Source of the DNA: B120-G9 sp034659895
Lineage (GTDB): Bacteria > Zixibacteria > MSB-5A5 > GN15 > FEB-12
Assembly (NCBI GenBank): GCA_034659895.1
Contig: JAYEIF010000034.1
Coordinates: 1-5,250, forward strand
DNA length: 5,250 nucleotides
Direction of reading: 5' to 3'
A program made the position numbers and the translations under genes. This document shows positions 1 to 5,250 of this stretch, piece by piece (the stretch's first letter is position 1; the number at the start of each line of letters is the position of its first letter). The notes beneath the pieces were generated by a model. The model was not told where the DNA came from, ran no database searches, and saw nothing but the letters and a program-made list of their open reading frames with translations.

Positions 1-59
1 TAAGCATGTTTTGTATTGTTTCAAGTGAAAGGGTTTTGTTGTAAATAGCTTAAAAGGCT
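1..59. repeat. 59-bp terminal direct repeat, left copy
   Basis: These 59 bases are identical to the last 59 bases of the window (5192-5250), with no mismatch. The tract is AT-rich and has no convincing reading frame. Because the identity runs exactly to both window edges, the true repeat may be longer, or it may be the overlap of a contig closed on itself. Read across that overlap, the tract falls inside the putative 290-bp element described under the flanks. Confidence 0.95.
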
Positions 60-102
60 TGCACTTGATAAACATTCTACACGCCACGGCGCACTTTCAG
101 CT

Positions 103-184
103 CGCGTAGCAGCGGGCTTGTCTCCGCTGTGTGTATAGAAACGGGCGACACAAGGCCGCCCGCTACGCGCCCGCCAAAGGCGGG
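103..184. repeat. Palindromic multi-hairpin repeat (three-way junction)
   Basis: An outer 7-bp stem, CGCGTAG (103-109) with CTACGCG (163-169), encloses two hairpins without gaps. Hairpin A pairs CAGCGG (110-115) with CCGCTG (124-129) around an 8-nt loop. Hairpin B pairs CGGGCG (142-147) with CGCCCG (157-162) around a 9-nt loop. A 12-nt linker separates them. Loop A contains CTTGT (117-121) and loop B contains its complement ACAAG (150-154), so the loops could kiss, or the whole could refold as one long imperfect hairpin. A third hairpin, CCCGCC-AAA-GGCGGG (170-184), follows immediately. It has no T-run on either strand, so it is not a typical terminator. It is REP-like in character and GC-rich against its AT-rich surroundings. 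Confidence 0.75.
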
Positions 185-208
185 GAGATTGTGGTACATA
201 ATAACTAA

Positions 209-225
209 TTATTCAACAGACCCTA
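209..225 (-). repeat. Inverted-repeat arm of the flanking element, left flank
   Basis: The plus strand reads TTATTCAACAGACCCTA. Its reverse complement matches 5127-5143 at 16 of 17 positions, so the two arms face outward from the gene cluster in opposite orientations. Both arms are followed inward, within the element, by a GTACC tract and a CCGCC-containing hairpin, which supports a shared element rather than a chance match. Confidence 0.75.
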
Positions 226-316
226 TTTACCCACATACGATTCCATTGATCCACGTTTTGACGAAGATGAAACATTCCCTTCAGATTTTCTTGAGATTTT
301 GGGAATCGACAGTTAG
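226..316 (+). pseudogene. Possible severed C-terminus of an unknown acidic protein
   Basis: A plus-strand frame is open from 209, just after a TAA at 206-208, to a TAG at 314-316. The part outside the repeat arm encodes about 29 residues, including TYDSIDPRFDEDETFPSD and ending in FLEILGIDS. The high Asp/Glu content, the purine-rich first codon positions and the absence of low-complexity sequence look like a genuine protein tail rather than noise. Its stop lies 8 nt from the greA stop on the other strand, a normal convergent arrangement. No start codon or upstream body is present: the frame runs into the inverted-repeat arm and stops. This suggests a gene cut by insertion of the element, or one lost through assembly inside it. 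I do not recognise the family. A frame this short could still be chance. Confidence 0.35.
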
Positions 317-324
317 TTTAGCTA

Positions 325-801
325 CTAATCTCTGGAAATCTTGAGGATTTTGTATTCGATTATACCAACAGGAACATCGACTTGAACCAAGTCACCCTCG
401 GCTTTTCCAAGCAGTGCCATTCCAATAGGTGACTTAACTGAAATTACGTCATTGTCTATATCGGTCTCATCTGGCGGAGCTATGGTATATTCTATTTTTT
501 CGCTATCACTTGTGTCTTCCACTAACACTTTTGCAAAAAGATAAACCTTATCCGATGGAATTGCATCGGCGTCAATTATCTGTACCTGTGACAGCTTGAA
601 TTCCAAATCAGCGATTTTTCTCTCGATATGGGTCTGGGCTTCCTTAGCCGCATGATATTCAGCATTCTCAGATAAATCACCCATTTCCATAGTGCGTTTT
701 ATCTCAGCCACAATCTTTGGCCGTTCCTTAAACTTGAGATGTTTGAATTCCTCCTCAAGTTTGTGAACACCTTGTCTCGACATATACAACGGTTCACTCA
801 T
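325..801 (-). CDS. greA: Transcription elongation factor GreA
   Basis: GreA binds the secondary channel of RNA polymerase and stimulates cleavage of backtracked transcripts. From the ATG at 801 the product is 158 residues, the same length as E. coli GreA. The N-terminal coiled-coil carries the family signature GDLSENAEYHAAK, with the conserved tip acidic residues in the D-x-x-E of GDLSE. The C-terminal FKBP-like domain has the typical SPIGMALLGKAEGD segment and ends EYKILKI. The frame can be extended to a GTG at 828 that overlaps the symporter stop (GTGA), adding nine residues (MIIHYHNSI) not usual in the family, so I prefer the ATG. Neither start has a Shine-Dalgarno sequence; a -10-like CATAAT lies 6 nt before the ATG. 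It probably shares a transcript with the symporter. The function is secure; the start is not. Confidence 0.95.
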   Translation of the reverse strand: MSEPLYMSRQGVHKLEEEFKHLKFKERPKIVAEIKRTMEMGDLSENAEYHAAKEAQTHIERKIADLEFKLSQVQIIDADAIPSDKVYLFAKVLVEDTSDSEKIEYTIAPPDETDIDNDVISVKSPIGMALLGKAEGDLVQVDVPVGIIEYKILKISRD

Positions 802-824
802 AATAGAATTATGGTAATGTATTA

Positions 825-2216
825 TCACTTTTTACGCAAGCGACTTTCAGATTGCAGAGTAGAGAAAGTGACAAATAACACTATCGAAAGAACTAACCCC
901 GGAAAGATTGGCTCTACACCAAACCAGTAGGAACCATCCACTCGAAAATACTTTGCTCCAAGCCAAAGAGCCGAAAGCCCTCCGCTAAGTAAAATAGATG
1001 TGAAAGCCCACCCCGGTGGCAATCGTCGTCTTCCTACAAACGAAAAGAAAACAGGTATCAACAACGCAGGAGTACCGATTGATCCAAAAGCATGCCAGAT
1101 ATCGACTGCTGAACGGAAGAAAACCGCCACCACAATCGCCAGTAGTGCGGAGATAAGCAATCCCAATTGGGTATATATTATGATTCCTCTGTCGGATAAT
1201 TTTCGAATACGTCCAATGATGTCATTACCAAAGGTCGAAGCTGCAATAAAAGAATACGAGTCGACTGTTGACATCACCGTTGACAACAACGATAGGGCAA
1301 AGATTCCCATCAGCCCAGCAGGCAGAACCAACAAAGCCAAAGCTGGATACGATCCCAATGGATCGGACAGGTTCGGTAATAATGCACGAGCGTACAAACC
1401 ACAAGAAGTAGTCATAAAATCAAAAAACGCCCAACATGCAATAGAGATGAATATGCCAGTCCGAGCAGTATTGGCTGTGCGAGCCGCATAGCAACGCTGG
1501 TAAAACGCCGGTTCTATCAGAGTTGCAAGTGCGATAACATACCAGATAGCAATATACCAGCCGGAATTGCCGCCATGCCAGGTTAAGTGCGTAGCAGGGA
1601 CATTTGCCTTGAGAAAGGAAAGACCGCCAAAGTTACTGACTAAAGTGATTAGCAGAATGCTGAAACCAGCAAACATCAACCCAAACTGCAGCAAGTCCGT
1701 CCTTACCACTGCTCGAAAACCGCCCGCAAATACATAGACTACAGAGAAAATTGTTCCTAATAGCACACCAACCCAGAACGGCCAGCCAAAAAGAAACTCA
1801 CCCAATACACCTAACATGAGGATATATGCTGCAGGGATAGTCATCAAATAAATAACCACCGATCCAGCTACAGCCGTTTTTGTGTCATATATTTGGGCAA
1901 GACGATCGGGTATAGTCAACAATTTGGACTGACGAGCTTTTTTTGCAAGGAATAACGCAAACAACAACGCCGCCAGATAATACGGCAACCCAAAAACGAG
2001 CCAGTTGGATAATCCGTATTTGAAACTGTACTCCCCCACTCCCAGAATACCGCCATACCAAGTTGAAACCAGACTTGCCACAAAGGCTGGCAAAGTGAGC
2101 ATCCTTCCCCCCACAATTAAATCACTTGCGGATTTGTCTCGATGGTGTCTGAATACTCCGATATAGAGTAAACCAGCGAGGTAAAGGACAATCAGTATGT
2201 AATCAACGATGTGCAT
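825..2216 (-). CDS. Sodium:solute symporter (SSS family), candidate thiamin-related transporter
   Basis: This 463-residue, roughly 13-helix inner-membrane protein belongs to the SSS family (PutP, PanF, SGLT), which couples solute uptake to a sodium gradient. Visible family marks are an N-terminal helix at about residues 4-21, the broken second helix around 43-65, TIPDRLAQ near 101, the signature GGFRAVVRTDLLQ at 165-177, the FYQRCYAARTANTAR loop at 238-252, and LSTVMSTVDSYSFIAAS at 311-327, which holds the Ser/Thr residues expected at the Na2 sodium site. It is slightly shorter than PanF or PutP and looks intact. Substrate cannot be read from sequence. It lies downstream of a TPP-riboswitch-controlled outer-membrane receptor, so thiamin or a thiamin precursor is the leading guess. 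An SSS transporter (ThiV) was earlier proposed as thiamin-linked by comparative genomics. A terminator-like hairpin separates it from the receptor gene. No Shine-Dalgarno precedes the ATG. Confidence 0.9.
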   Translation of the reverse strand: MHIVDYILIVLYLAGLLYIGVFRHHRDKSASDLIVGGRMLTLPAFVASLVSTWYGGILGVGEYSFKYGLSNWLVFGLPYYLAALLFALFLAKKARQSKLLTIPDRLAQIYDTKTAVAGSVVIYLMTIPAAYILMLGVLGEFLFGWPFWVGVLLGTIFSVVYVFAGGFRAVVRTDLLQFGLMFAGFSILLITLVSNFGGLSFLKANVPATHLTWHGGNSGWYIAIWYVIALATLIEPAFYQRCYAARTANTARTGIFISIACWAFFDFMTTSCGLYARALLPNLSDPLGSYPALALLVLPAGLMGIFALSLLSTVMSTVDSYSFIAASTFGNDIIGRIRKLSDRGIIIYTQLGLLISALLAIVVAVFFRSAVDIWHAFGSIGTPALLIPVFFSFVGRRRLPPGWAFTSILLSGGLSALWLGAKYFRVDGSYWFGVEPIFPGLVLSIVLFVTFSTLQSESRLRKK

Positions 2217-2225
2217 GTATCAAAT

Positions 2226-2253
2226 ATTGTATTCCGTGTTCAGAAGAAGTCCA
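2226..2253 (-). promoter_or_regulatory. Possible sigma-70-type promoter for the symporter, close to a leaderless start
   Basis: On the minus strand, TGGACT (2248-2253, 4 of 6 to TTGACA) and TACAAT (2226-2231, 5 of 6 to TATAAT) are separated by 16 nt. The -10 box ends 9 nt before the symporter ATG, so transcription would begin within a few bases of the start codon. This fits the lack of a ribosome-binding site there. The element lies just after the terminator-like hairpin. Matches of this quality are common in AT-rich DNA. Confidence 0.35.
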
Positions 2254-2262
2254 TTCCTTTCG

Positions 2263-2308
2263 CATAAAAGCAAAGCTGTGAGCAGATGAGGAGAGTCTGC
2301 CCACAGCT
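2263..2308 (-). terminator. Rho-independent terminator-like hairpin after the receptor gene
   Basis: Reading the minus strand, AGCTGTG (2302-2308) pairs with CACAGCT (2274-2280), and inside it, after a single mismatch, GCAGA (2296-2300) pairs with TCTGC (2282-2286). This gives 12 paired bases with a 9-nt loop. The stem is followed by TTGCTTTTAT, an interrupted T-tract. It begins 24 nt past the receptor stop. It would end or attenuate the riboswitch-led transcript before the symporter; the interrupted T-run suggests termination may be partial. Confidence 0.7.
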
Positions 2309-2332
2309 CGCATATCATACGATCTCGCTTTC

Positions 2333-4843
2333 CTAAAACATCTCCATCTTTATTTGCCCATAATACGATTTCTCCGGCGCTACAAAATAGGCTGCCCAAC
2401 CTCCTATTTCAGTCTGACTTTGATTAATATCGCGCGAAGCCCAGTTTTCTGCCCATGATGCAATTGATTCGTATTTTTTATCAAATATATTGTCTATCTT
2501 TCCAGTCAATGTAAGGTTACCAATTCCTAAAAAAGCATCAACGCTAACCGAGGCTGATAACGATGCTACAAATATCGGGTCTATTGATAATTCCTCAAGA
2601 TTCCATAGATCTGCATACTGCCGTCCGAGGAATTGTCCCTGAAAAGCCATTCTCAACCAATCCTTCTGGTAATCCACCGTCAGGTTTCCAAGATACTCGG
2701 GGAAATTAGGCAGTTTTTTATTTTCGTAGTTTACTGTATAGTATTCATCAACAGTTGCAGAAGTATCTATATCTACCTCAAAAGTATCAAGATAATCCTT
2801 TATTCGGTTGTAATTATATGAGAAGTTTCCACTGAGAGTTAACTCGTCAATTGGTTTTACAACACCGCTTAACTCCACACCGGAATGATACGAACCATTT
2901 ATATTGATGGTCGCTTCGCGTCCTTCGTGATAGCCGGCATATTCGACTATCTCATTCTGAAAATCCATAAAAAACAAGTTAACCCCGAACGAATATTGTT
3001 CTCTCTGATAGTGTCCCCCAAATTCAAAATCGTACAACCTCTCTGGATCGGCTGTTGGATCACCAAACGAGTAAACGATATTCCCTTGATTAGTAACTGT
3101 CGAATCAAGTACTTCCAATGAAGGGAACTTATCAGGATCATTGGCATCATAGATATCGTCATCGTTAGGCGTTCGCGATGACACAGCCGCATTAGCATAA
3201 ATATCAGTGTGATTATCAATTTTATATGTCAAACCTAAACGTGGCGAAAAGAATAACCAGTCAACATCAAAAGAATGTCCTAAAAACATTCCAACCCTAT
3301 CCTGATTCAAAGAATAGTTGTCGTACCTTACCTGAGCAGTCAATTGAGTTGATAACCGGTTAGTCAACCGGTAATATTCTTGTGCAAAGAATGAAGCAAC
3401 TTTCTTCTCGCCCTTGTGGCTATAGTACTTATGATGTGGTTTAATAGTACTGTTGAGGTTTTCTCCCCAAACTACTTGTCCCCAATGCTCGGAATTAAAC
3501 ATATAAAACGATCCACCCAATGAATGCGTCCCATGTTTATGCTCTATATCAATTCGCGGATTCCAGCCGTACTGATTTTTCTTAACCCACTTCTGTGGAA
3601 CTATGTCTCCATACTCTTCCCCACCAGTAACAGACGTATCGATATTATATTCCTCATATTTCCGACCCAACTTAAACTGCTCATAATAACCTTTACCGCG
3701 AATATAATATAATGTATTTCTTAGAGTAATTTTGTCGCTAATCTTATACCGATTGTGTAGTTGATAGTGAGGTTGGTTGAAATTGTCGGTAGCATTGCTG
3801 TATGTTAAGTCATCCCAACCCACTATTCCCGGATTGACCCTGCGGTCATCTTTCAGCGATTCGCGTCCTACACCGTAGTAAGCTAAATGAGTCCGAATCG
3901 GTCCGCCATATATGTGTAACTCTGTAGTCATGTGTGGATCCAGACGCGCCACCGAAAAGTAGTAAGACCAGCCTTCGTACCAGCTATTGTAACGATAGCC
4001 ACCCGACTTCTGCTTTGAAAAACGTCCTCCAAACAGCCAGCTCCCATCGACTAAACCCGATGAATACTCTATACTCTGTTTATAAATATCGCTGACATAC
4101 TCACCATTTGATGAATATTCTCCGTATCCGGTCGTGAGAGTAACCTGACGTTTACGATTGAAGCCAGTAGTTACAATATTGATTGTACCACCAAATGAAG
4201 CATCGCCGTATAGTGAGTTTCCTACTCCGCGCTGGATCTGGATGTCGGTGATATTGGCCGCAAAATCAGGCAAATCTACAAAATATGTTGCATGCTCTTC
4301 CGGATCATTAAGCGGGACACCATTAATGTAGGTAGCAATGCGTTTGTCATCAAATCCACGAATCCGCATAGAGGAATATCCCAGCACCGAACCAGCCTCA
4401 GAATAGGTGAACAAGTTAGGAGTTGTTTTTAGCAGGAGGGGAAATTCGCCGACTGTATAATCGCGCTCAATATCTTCCTTAGTCAGATTTTCAAACGCTA
4501 TGGGCGTTATACCAACCTCAGCCCGATTAGCAGTAACTACGATAGAATCCTGCTTATAGTATTTACGTTCAAGTATCACTATAGCTGGAACTTTGTCACT
4601 ACTGAATTGACACAACTTGTAACCAACCGATGAGAAAGTAACACGCTCGACATCTTCTTTGAAATCGAGCAAAAAACTTCCTTTGGTATCAGATAATGTC
4701 CCCACATCGGAAACATTAGTCGAAATCGAGACCCCGACAAGGGGCTCGCCTTCTGAGTTTGTGATTCTTCCGGTGATTGTCTCCGCATCAGCGGAGAATA
4801 CAAACCAAACCAGAAGGATCAGCAGGGTGAAAAAAGCTTTCAT
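2333..4843 (-). CDS. TonB-dependent outer-membrane receptor, predicted thiamin-related (OMR1-type role)
   Basis: This 836-residue receptor is predicted to import a ligand across the outer membrane using TonB-ExbBD energy. Residues 1-20 are a signal peptide ending ADA. Residues 22-95 form a carboxypeptidase-regulatory-like domain (ITGRITNSEGEPLVGVSIS, then FSSVGYK), common in Bacteroidetes-type receptors. A TonB-box-like DSIVVTANR lies at 99-107. The plug spans about 112-228, with MRIRGFDDKRIATYINGVPL and QRGVGNSLYGDASFGGTINI. The barrel runs to the C-terminus, with IDNIFDKKYES near 783-793 and a terminal Phe. The ATG is supported by GAGGT seven bases upstream. A TPP riboswitch in the leader predicts a thiamin-related ligand and repression by TPP, as in the thiamin receptors (OMR1) proposed for Bacteroidetes. 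Homology alone would give only 'TonB-dependent receptor'; the ligand comes from regulation. No truncation or frameshift is seen. Confidence 0.95.
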   Translation of the reverse strand: MKAFFTLLILLVWFVFSADAETITGRITNSEGEPLVGVSISTNVSDVGTLSDTKGSFLLDFKEDVERVTFSSVGYKLCQFSSDKVPAIVILERKYYKQDSIVVTANRAEVGITPIAFENLTKEDIERDYTVGEFPLLLKTTPNLFTYSEAGSVLGYSSMRIRGFDDKRIATYINGVPLNDPEEHATYFVDLPDFAANITDIQIQRGVGNSLYGDASFGGTINIVTTGFNRKRQVTLTTGYGEYSSNGEYVSDIYKQSIEYSSGLVDGSWLFGGRFSKQKSGGYRYNSWYEGWSYYFSVARLDPHMTTELHIYGGPIRTHLAYYGVGRESLKDDRRVNPGIVGWDDLTYSNATDNFNQPHYQLHNRYKISDKITLRNTLYYIRGKGYYEQFKLGRKYEEYNIDTSVTGGEEYGDIVPQKWVKKNQYGWNPRIDIEHKHGTHSLGGSFYMFNSEHWGQVVWGENLNSTIKPHHKYYSHKGEKKVASFFAQEYYRLTNRLSTQLTAQVRYDNYSLNQDRVGMFLGHSFDVDWLFFSPRLGLTYKIDNHTDIYANAAVSSRTPNDDDIYDANDPDKFPSLEVLDSTVTNQGNIVYSFGDPTADPERLYDFEFGGHYQREQYSFGVNLFFMDFQNEIVEYAGYHEGREATININGSYHSGVELSGVVKPIDELTLSGNFSYNYNRIKDYLDTFEVDIDTSATVDEYYTVNYENKKLPNFPEYLGNLTVDYQKDWLRMAFQGQFLGRQYADLWNLEELSIDPIFVASLSASVSVDAFLGIGNLTLTGKIDNIFDKKYESIASWAENWASRDINQSQTEIGGWAAYFVAPEKSYYGQIKMEMF

Positions 4844-4850
4844 GACAGCA

Positions 4851-4855
4851 ACCTC
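4851..4855 (-). promoter_or_regulatory. Shine-Dalgarno site of the receptor gene
   Basis: The minus strand reads GAGGT, 7 nt before the ATG at 4843, and fixes this start. It is the only clear Shine-Dalgarno among the three genes. Just upstream, CATTAA and TTAATG (4857-4871) can form a small hairpin. CTCGATT in the leader (around 4890) could pair with AAT-G-CGAG over the site, which would allow control of translation by the riboswitch. Confidence 0.7.
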
Positions 4856-4937
4856 GCATTAAACGTTAATGTTTTGCAAGATTCCGTCCTGAATCGAGAG
4901 GAGTGTCAATTATGACACAAGGGGATGCGGTCAACAT

Positions 4938-5020
4938 CTCCGTTTTCCTACGCCGGTATTATCCGGATCAGGTCAAGGGGGTATATTCTCAGGCGGTGTT
5001 TTACGCCACCCCCAACGGAA
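4938..5020 (-). promoter_or_regulatory. TPP riboswitch (THI box) in the receptor leader
   Basis: The TPP aptamer is recognisable on the minus strand. P1 pairs TTCCGTT (5014-5020) with AACGGAG (4938-4944), the last pair being G-U. P2 pairs GGGGGT (5008-5013) with ACCCCC (4977-4982). A short P3 (GGCG/CGCC) leads to the conserved CTGAGA (4987-4992), the pyrimidine-sensing strand. Then come CCTGAT (4967-4972), P5 as CCGG-ATAATA-CCGG (4953-4966), and GCGTAGG (4947-4953), the conserved pyrophosphate-sensing region. Binding of TPP normally lowers expression of the gene downstream, here the TonB-dependent receptor. No terminator with a T-run is visible between the aptamer and the ATG, so control is more likely at translation. 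GGGGGTG at 5007-5013 could also pair with CATCCCC at 4921-4927, in competition with P2. Confidence 0.95.
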
Positions 5021-5038
5021 CAGTTATCTCTAATTGGA

Positions 5039-5066
5039 ACAATACACCAAATAAATGGTCAGGCAA
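5039..5066 (-). promoter_or_regulatory. Possible sigma-70-type promoter of the riboswitch-receptor transcript
   Basis: On the minus strand TTGCCT (5061-5066, 4 of 6) and TATTGT (5039-5044, 4 of 6) are 16 nt apart. Just upstream, 5067-5087 is A-rich on that strand (AAAAAGTGAAAAAAA), like an UP element. Transcription would start near 5032, about a dozen bases before the first aptamer stem, which is the expected position. The match is modest but the placement is good. Confidence 0.4.
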
Positions 5067-5126
5067 GGATTTTTTTCACTTTTTCAGATAGCAGCCAGAT
5101 TCAAATTACTGTTTAGGGTTTTTAGT

Positions 5127-5143
5127 TAGGGTCTGCTGAATAA
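5127..5143 (+). repeat. Inverted-repeat arm of the flanking element, right flank
   Basis: TAGGGTCTGCTGAATAA matches the reverse complement of 209-225 at 16 of 17 positions. A second TTAGGGT lies just outside it at 5113-5119, 13 nt before the TTAGGGT at 5126-5132, so this boundary carries a short direct duplication of unknown meaning. Confidence 0.75.
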
Positions 5144-5191
5144 AGTACCTGTCCGCTCGACAGGCGGGTAAGTTCTTTGTTCATAAATAGA

Positions 5192-5250
5192 TAAGCATGT
5201 TTTGTATTGTTTCAAGTGAAAGGGTTTTGTTGTAAATAGCTTAAAAGGCT
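5192..5250. repeat. 59-bp terminal direct repeat, right copy
   Basis: Identical base for base to positions 1-59 and ending at the window edge. An overlap of this kind arises when a de Bruijn assembler closes a loop; 59 is also one of the k-mer sizes used by default in MEGAHIT. It would equally arise from two real copies of a dispersed element. Confidence 0.95.

Larger units (their letters stand above)
1..225. mobile_element. Inner and right part of a putative MITE-like element
   Basis: This gene-free stretch starts in the 59-bp direct repeat, passes through GC-rich palindromic DNA at 103-184, and ends in the 17-nt inverted-repeat arm at 209-225. With the right flank (5127-5191) joined through the shared 59 bases it makes a 290-bp unit with matching inverted ends and TA at each outer boundary. 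That is the form of a non-autonomous miniature inverted-repeat transposable element. The arm begins GGGTCTG when read inward after TA, a style seen in several DDE insertion-sequence families, but no family can be assigned. No transposase is visible. The arrangement is seen in the sequence; mobility is inferred. Confidence 0.5.
5127..5250. mobile_element. Left part of the putative MITE-like element
   Basis: The stretch begins in the inverted-repeat arm, contains a hairpin, CCTGTC (5148-5153) with GACAGG (5159-5164), and runs into the second copy of the 59-bp direct repeat. It holds no gene. It is in the same orientation as the left flank once the two are overlapped, so the gene cluster sits between two direct copies, or one copy was split by contig closure. 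Confidence 0.5.

Noticed and set aside
59..87. Promoter starting with TTGCAC at 59-64
   Set aside because: No acceptable -10 hexamer occurs at a 15-19 nt spacing, and no gene follows on the plus strand.
103..169. tRNA-like cloverleaf
   Set aside because: The fold has only two arms on the outer stem. No T-loop consensus, anticodon arm geometry or 7-4-5-5 stem pattern can be placed on either strand.
170..184. Terminator for greA or for the plus-strand remnant
   Set aside because: The CCCGCC/GGCGGG hairpin has no T-run on either strand, and it lies 140 nt beyond the greA stop inside the repeat.
129..344. 71-codon plus-strand frame across the left flank
   Set aside because: It runs through the palindromic repeat, the inverted-repeat arm and the end of greA in a different frame from the acidic remnant. 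Its composition reflects the hairpin sequence and it has no ribosome-binding site.
1000..1491. 163-codon plus-strand frame
   Set aside because: It is fully antisense to the well-supported symporter, is rich in Lys, Asn and Pro with no recognisable domain, and is typical of a shadow frame.
4903..5116. Two plus-strand frames of about 62 codons over the leader region
   Set aside because: Both lie antisense to the TPP aptamer; their apparent coding capacity comes from the conserved RNA sequence.
1..5250. Small plasmid or phage circle
   Set aside because: The ends overlap, but there is no replication initiator, relaxase, partition or phage gene, and the three genes are typical chromosomal ones.
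1..5250. CRISPR array
   Set aside because: The repeats found are one terminal direct pair and inverted arms; there is no series of regularly spaced direct repeats.

Overview
The window looks like a piece of a Gram-negative bacterial chromosome, about 43-45% GC by eye. It carries a compact vitamin-uptake cluster on the minus strand, flanked by the two halves of a structured repeat. A large TonB-dependent outer-membrane receptor with a carboxypeptidase-regulatory-like N-terminal domain, followed by a sodium:solute symporter, suggests a member of the FCB superphylum (Bacteroidetes relatives and candidate phyla such as Zixibacteria). The phylum is an inference from gene style only.

Layout, in the direction of minus-strand transcription (high to low coordinates). 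A promoter-like pair near 5039-5066 precedes a clear thiamin pyrophosphate (TPP, THI-box) riboswitch at 4938-5020. A leader of about 95 nt with a good Shine-Dalgarno sequence leads into an 836-residue TonB-dependent receptor (2333-4843). A hairpin with a T-rich tail (2263-2308) lies in the 116-nt gap after it, followed by a possible promoter very close to the start of an SSS-family symporter (825-2216). The symporter stop codon overlaps a possible GTG start of greA (325-801, or to 828). A short acidic reading frame on the plus strand ends 8 nt from the greA stop and looks like the severed C-terminus of another gene.

How the genes work together: the riboswitch predicts that the receptor imports thiamin or a thiamin precursor or derivative across the outer membrane and is shut down when TPP is plentiful. 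The symporter is the natural candidate for the inner-membrane step, in the place that PnuT occupies in the Bacteroides OMR1-PnuT loci. GreA is a housekeeping transcript-cleavage factor and is probably only a positional neighbour. No thiamin kinase or biosynthesis gene is in the window.

The flanks are the most unusual part. The first and last 59 bases are identical. A 17-nt sequence ending the left flank (209-225) recurs inverted at the start of the right flank (5127-5143), with 16 of 17 matches. If the ends are joined through the 59-base overlap, the flanks form one 290-bp element with terminal inverted repeats, abutting TA, and no gene: a MITE-like element. Inside it, bases 103-184 can form a three-way junction with two hairpins whose loops are complementary, plus a third hairpin. 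The cluster is therefore either flanked by two direct copies of this element or the contig was closed through it during assembly.
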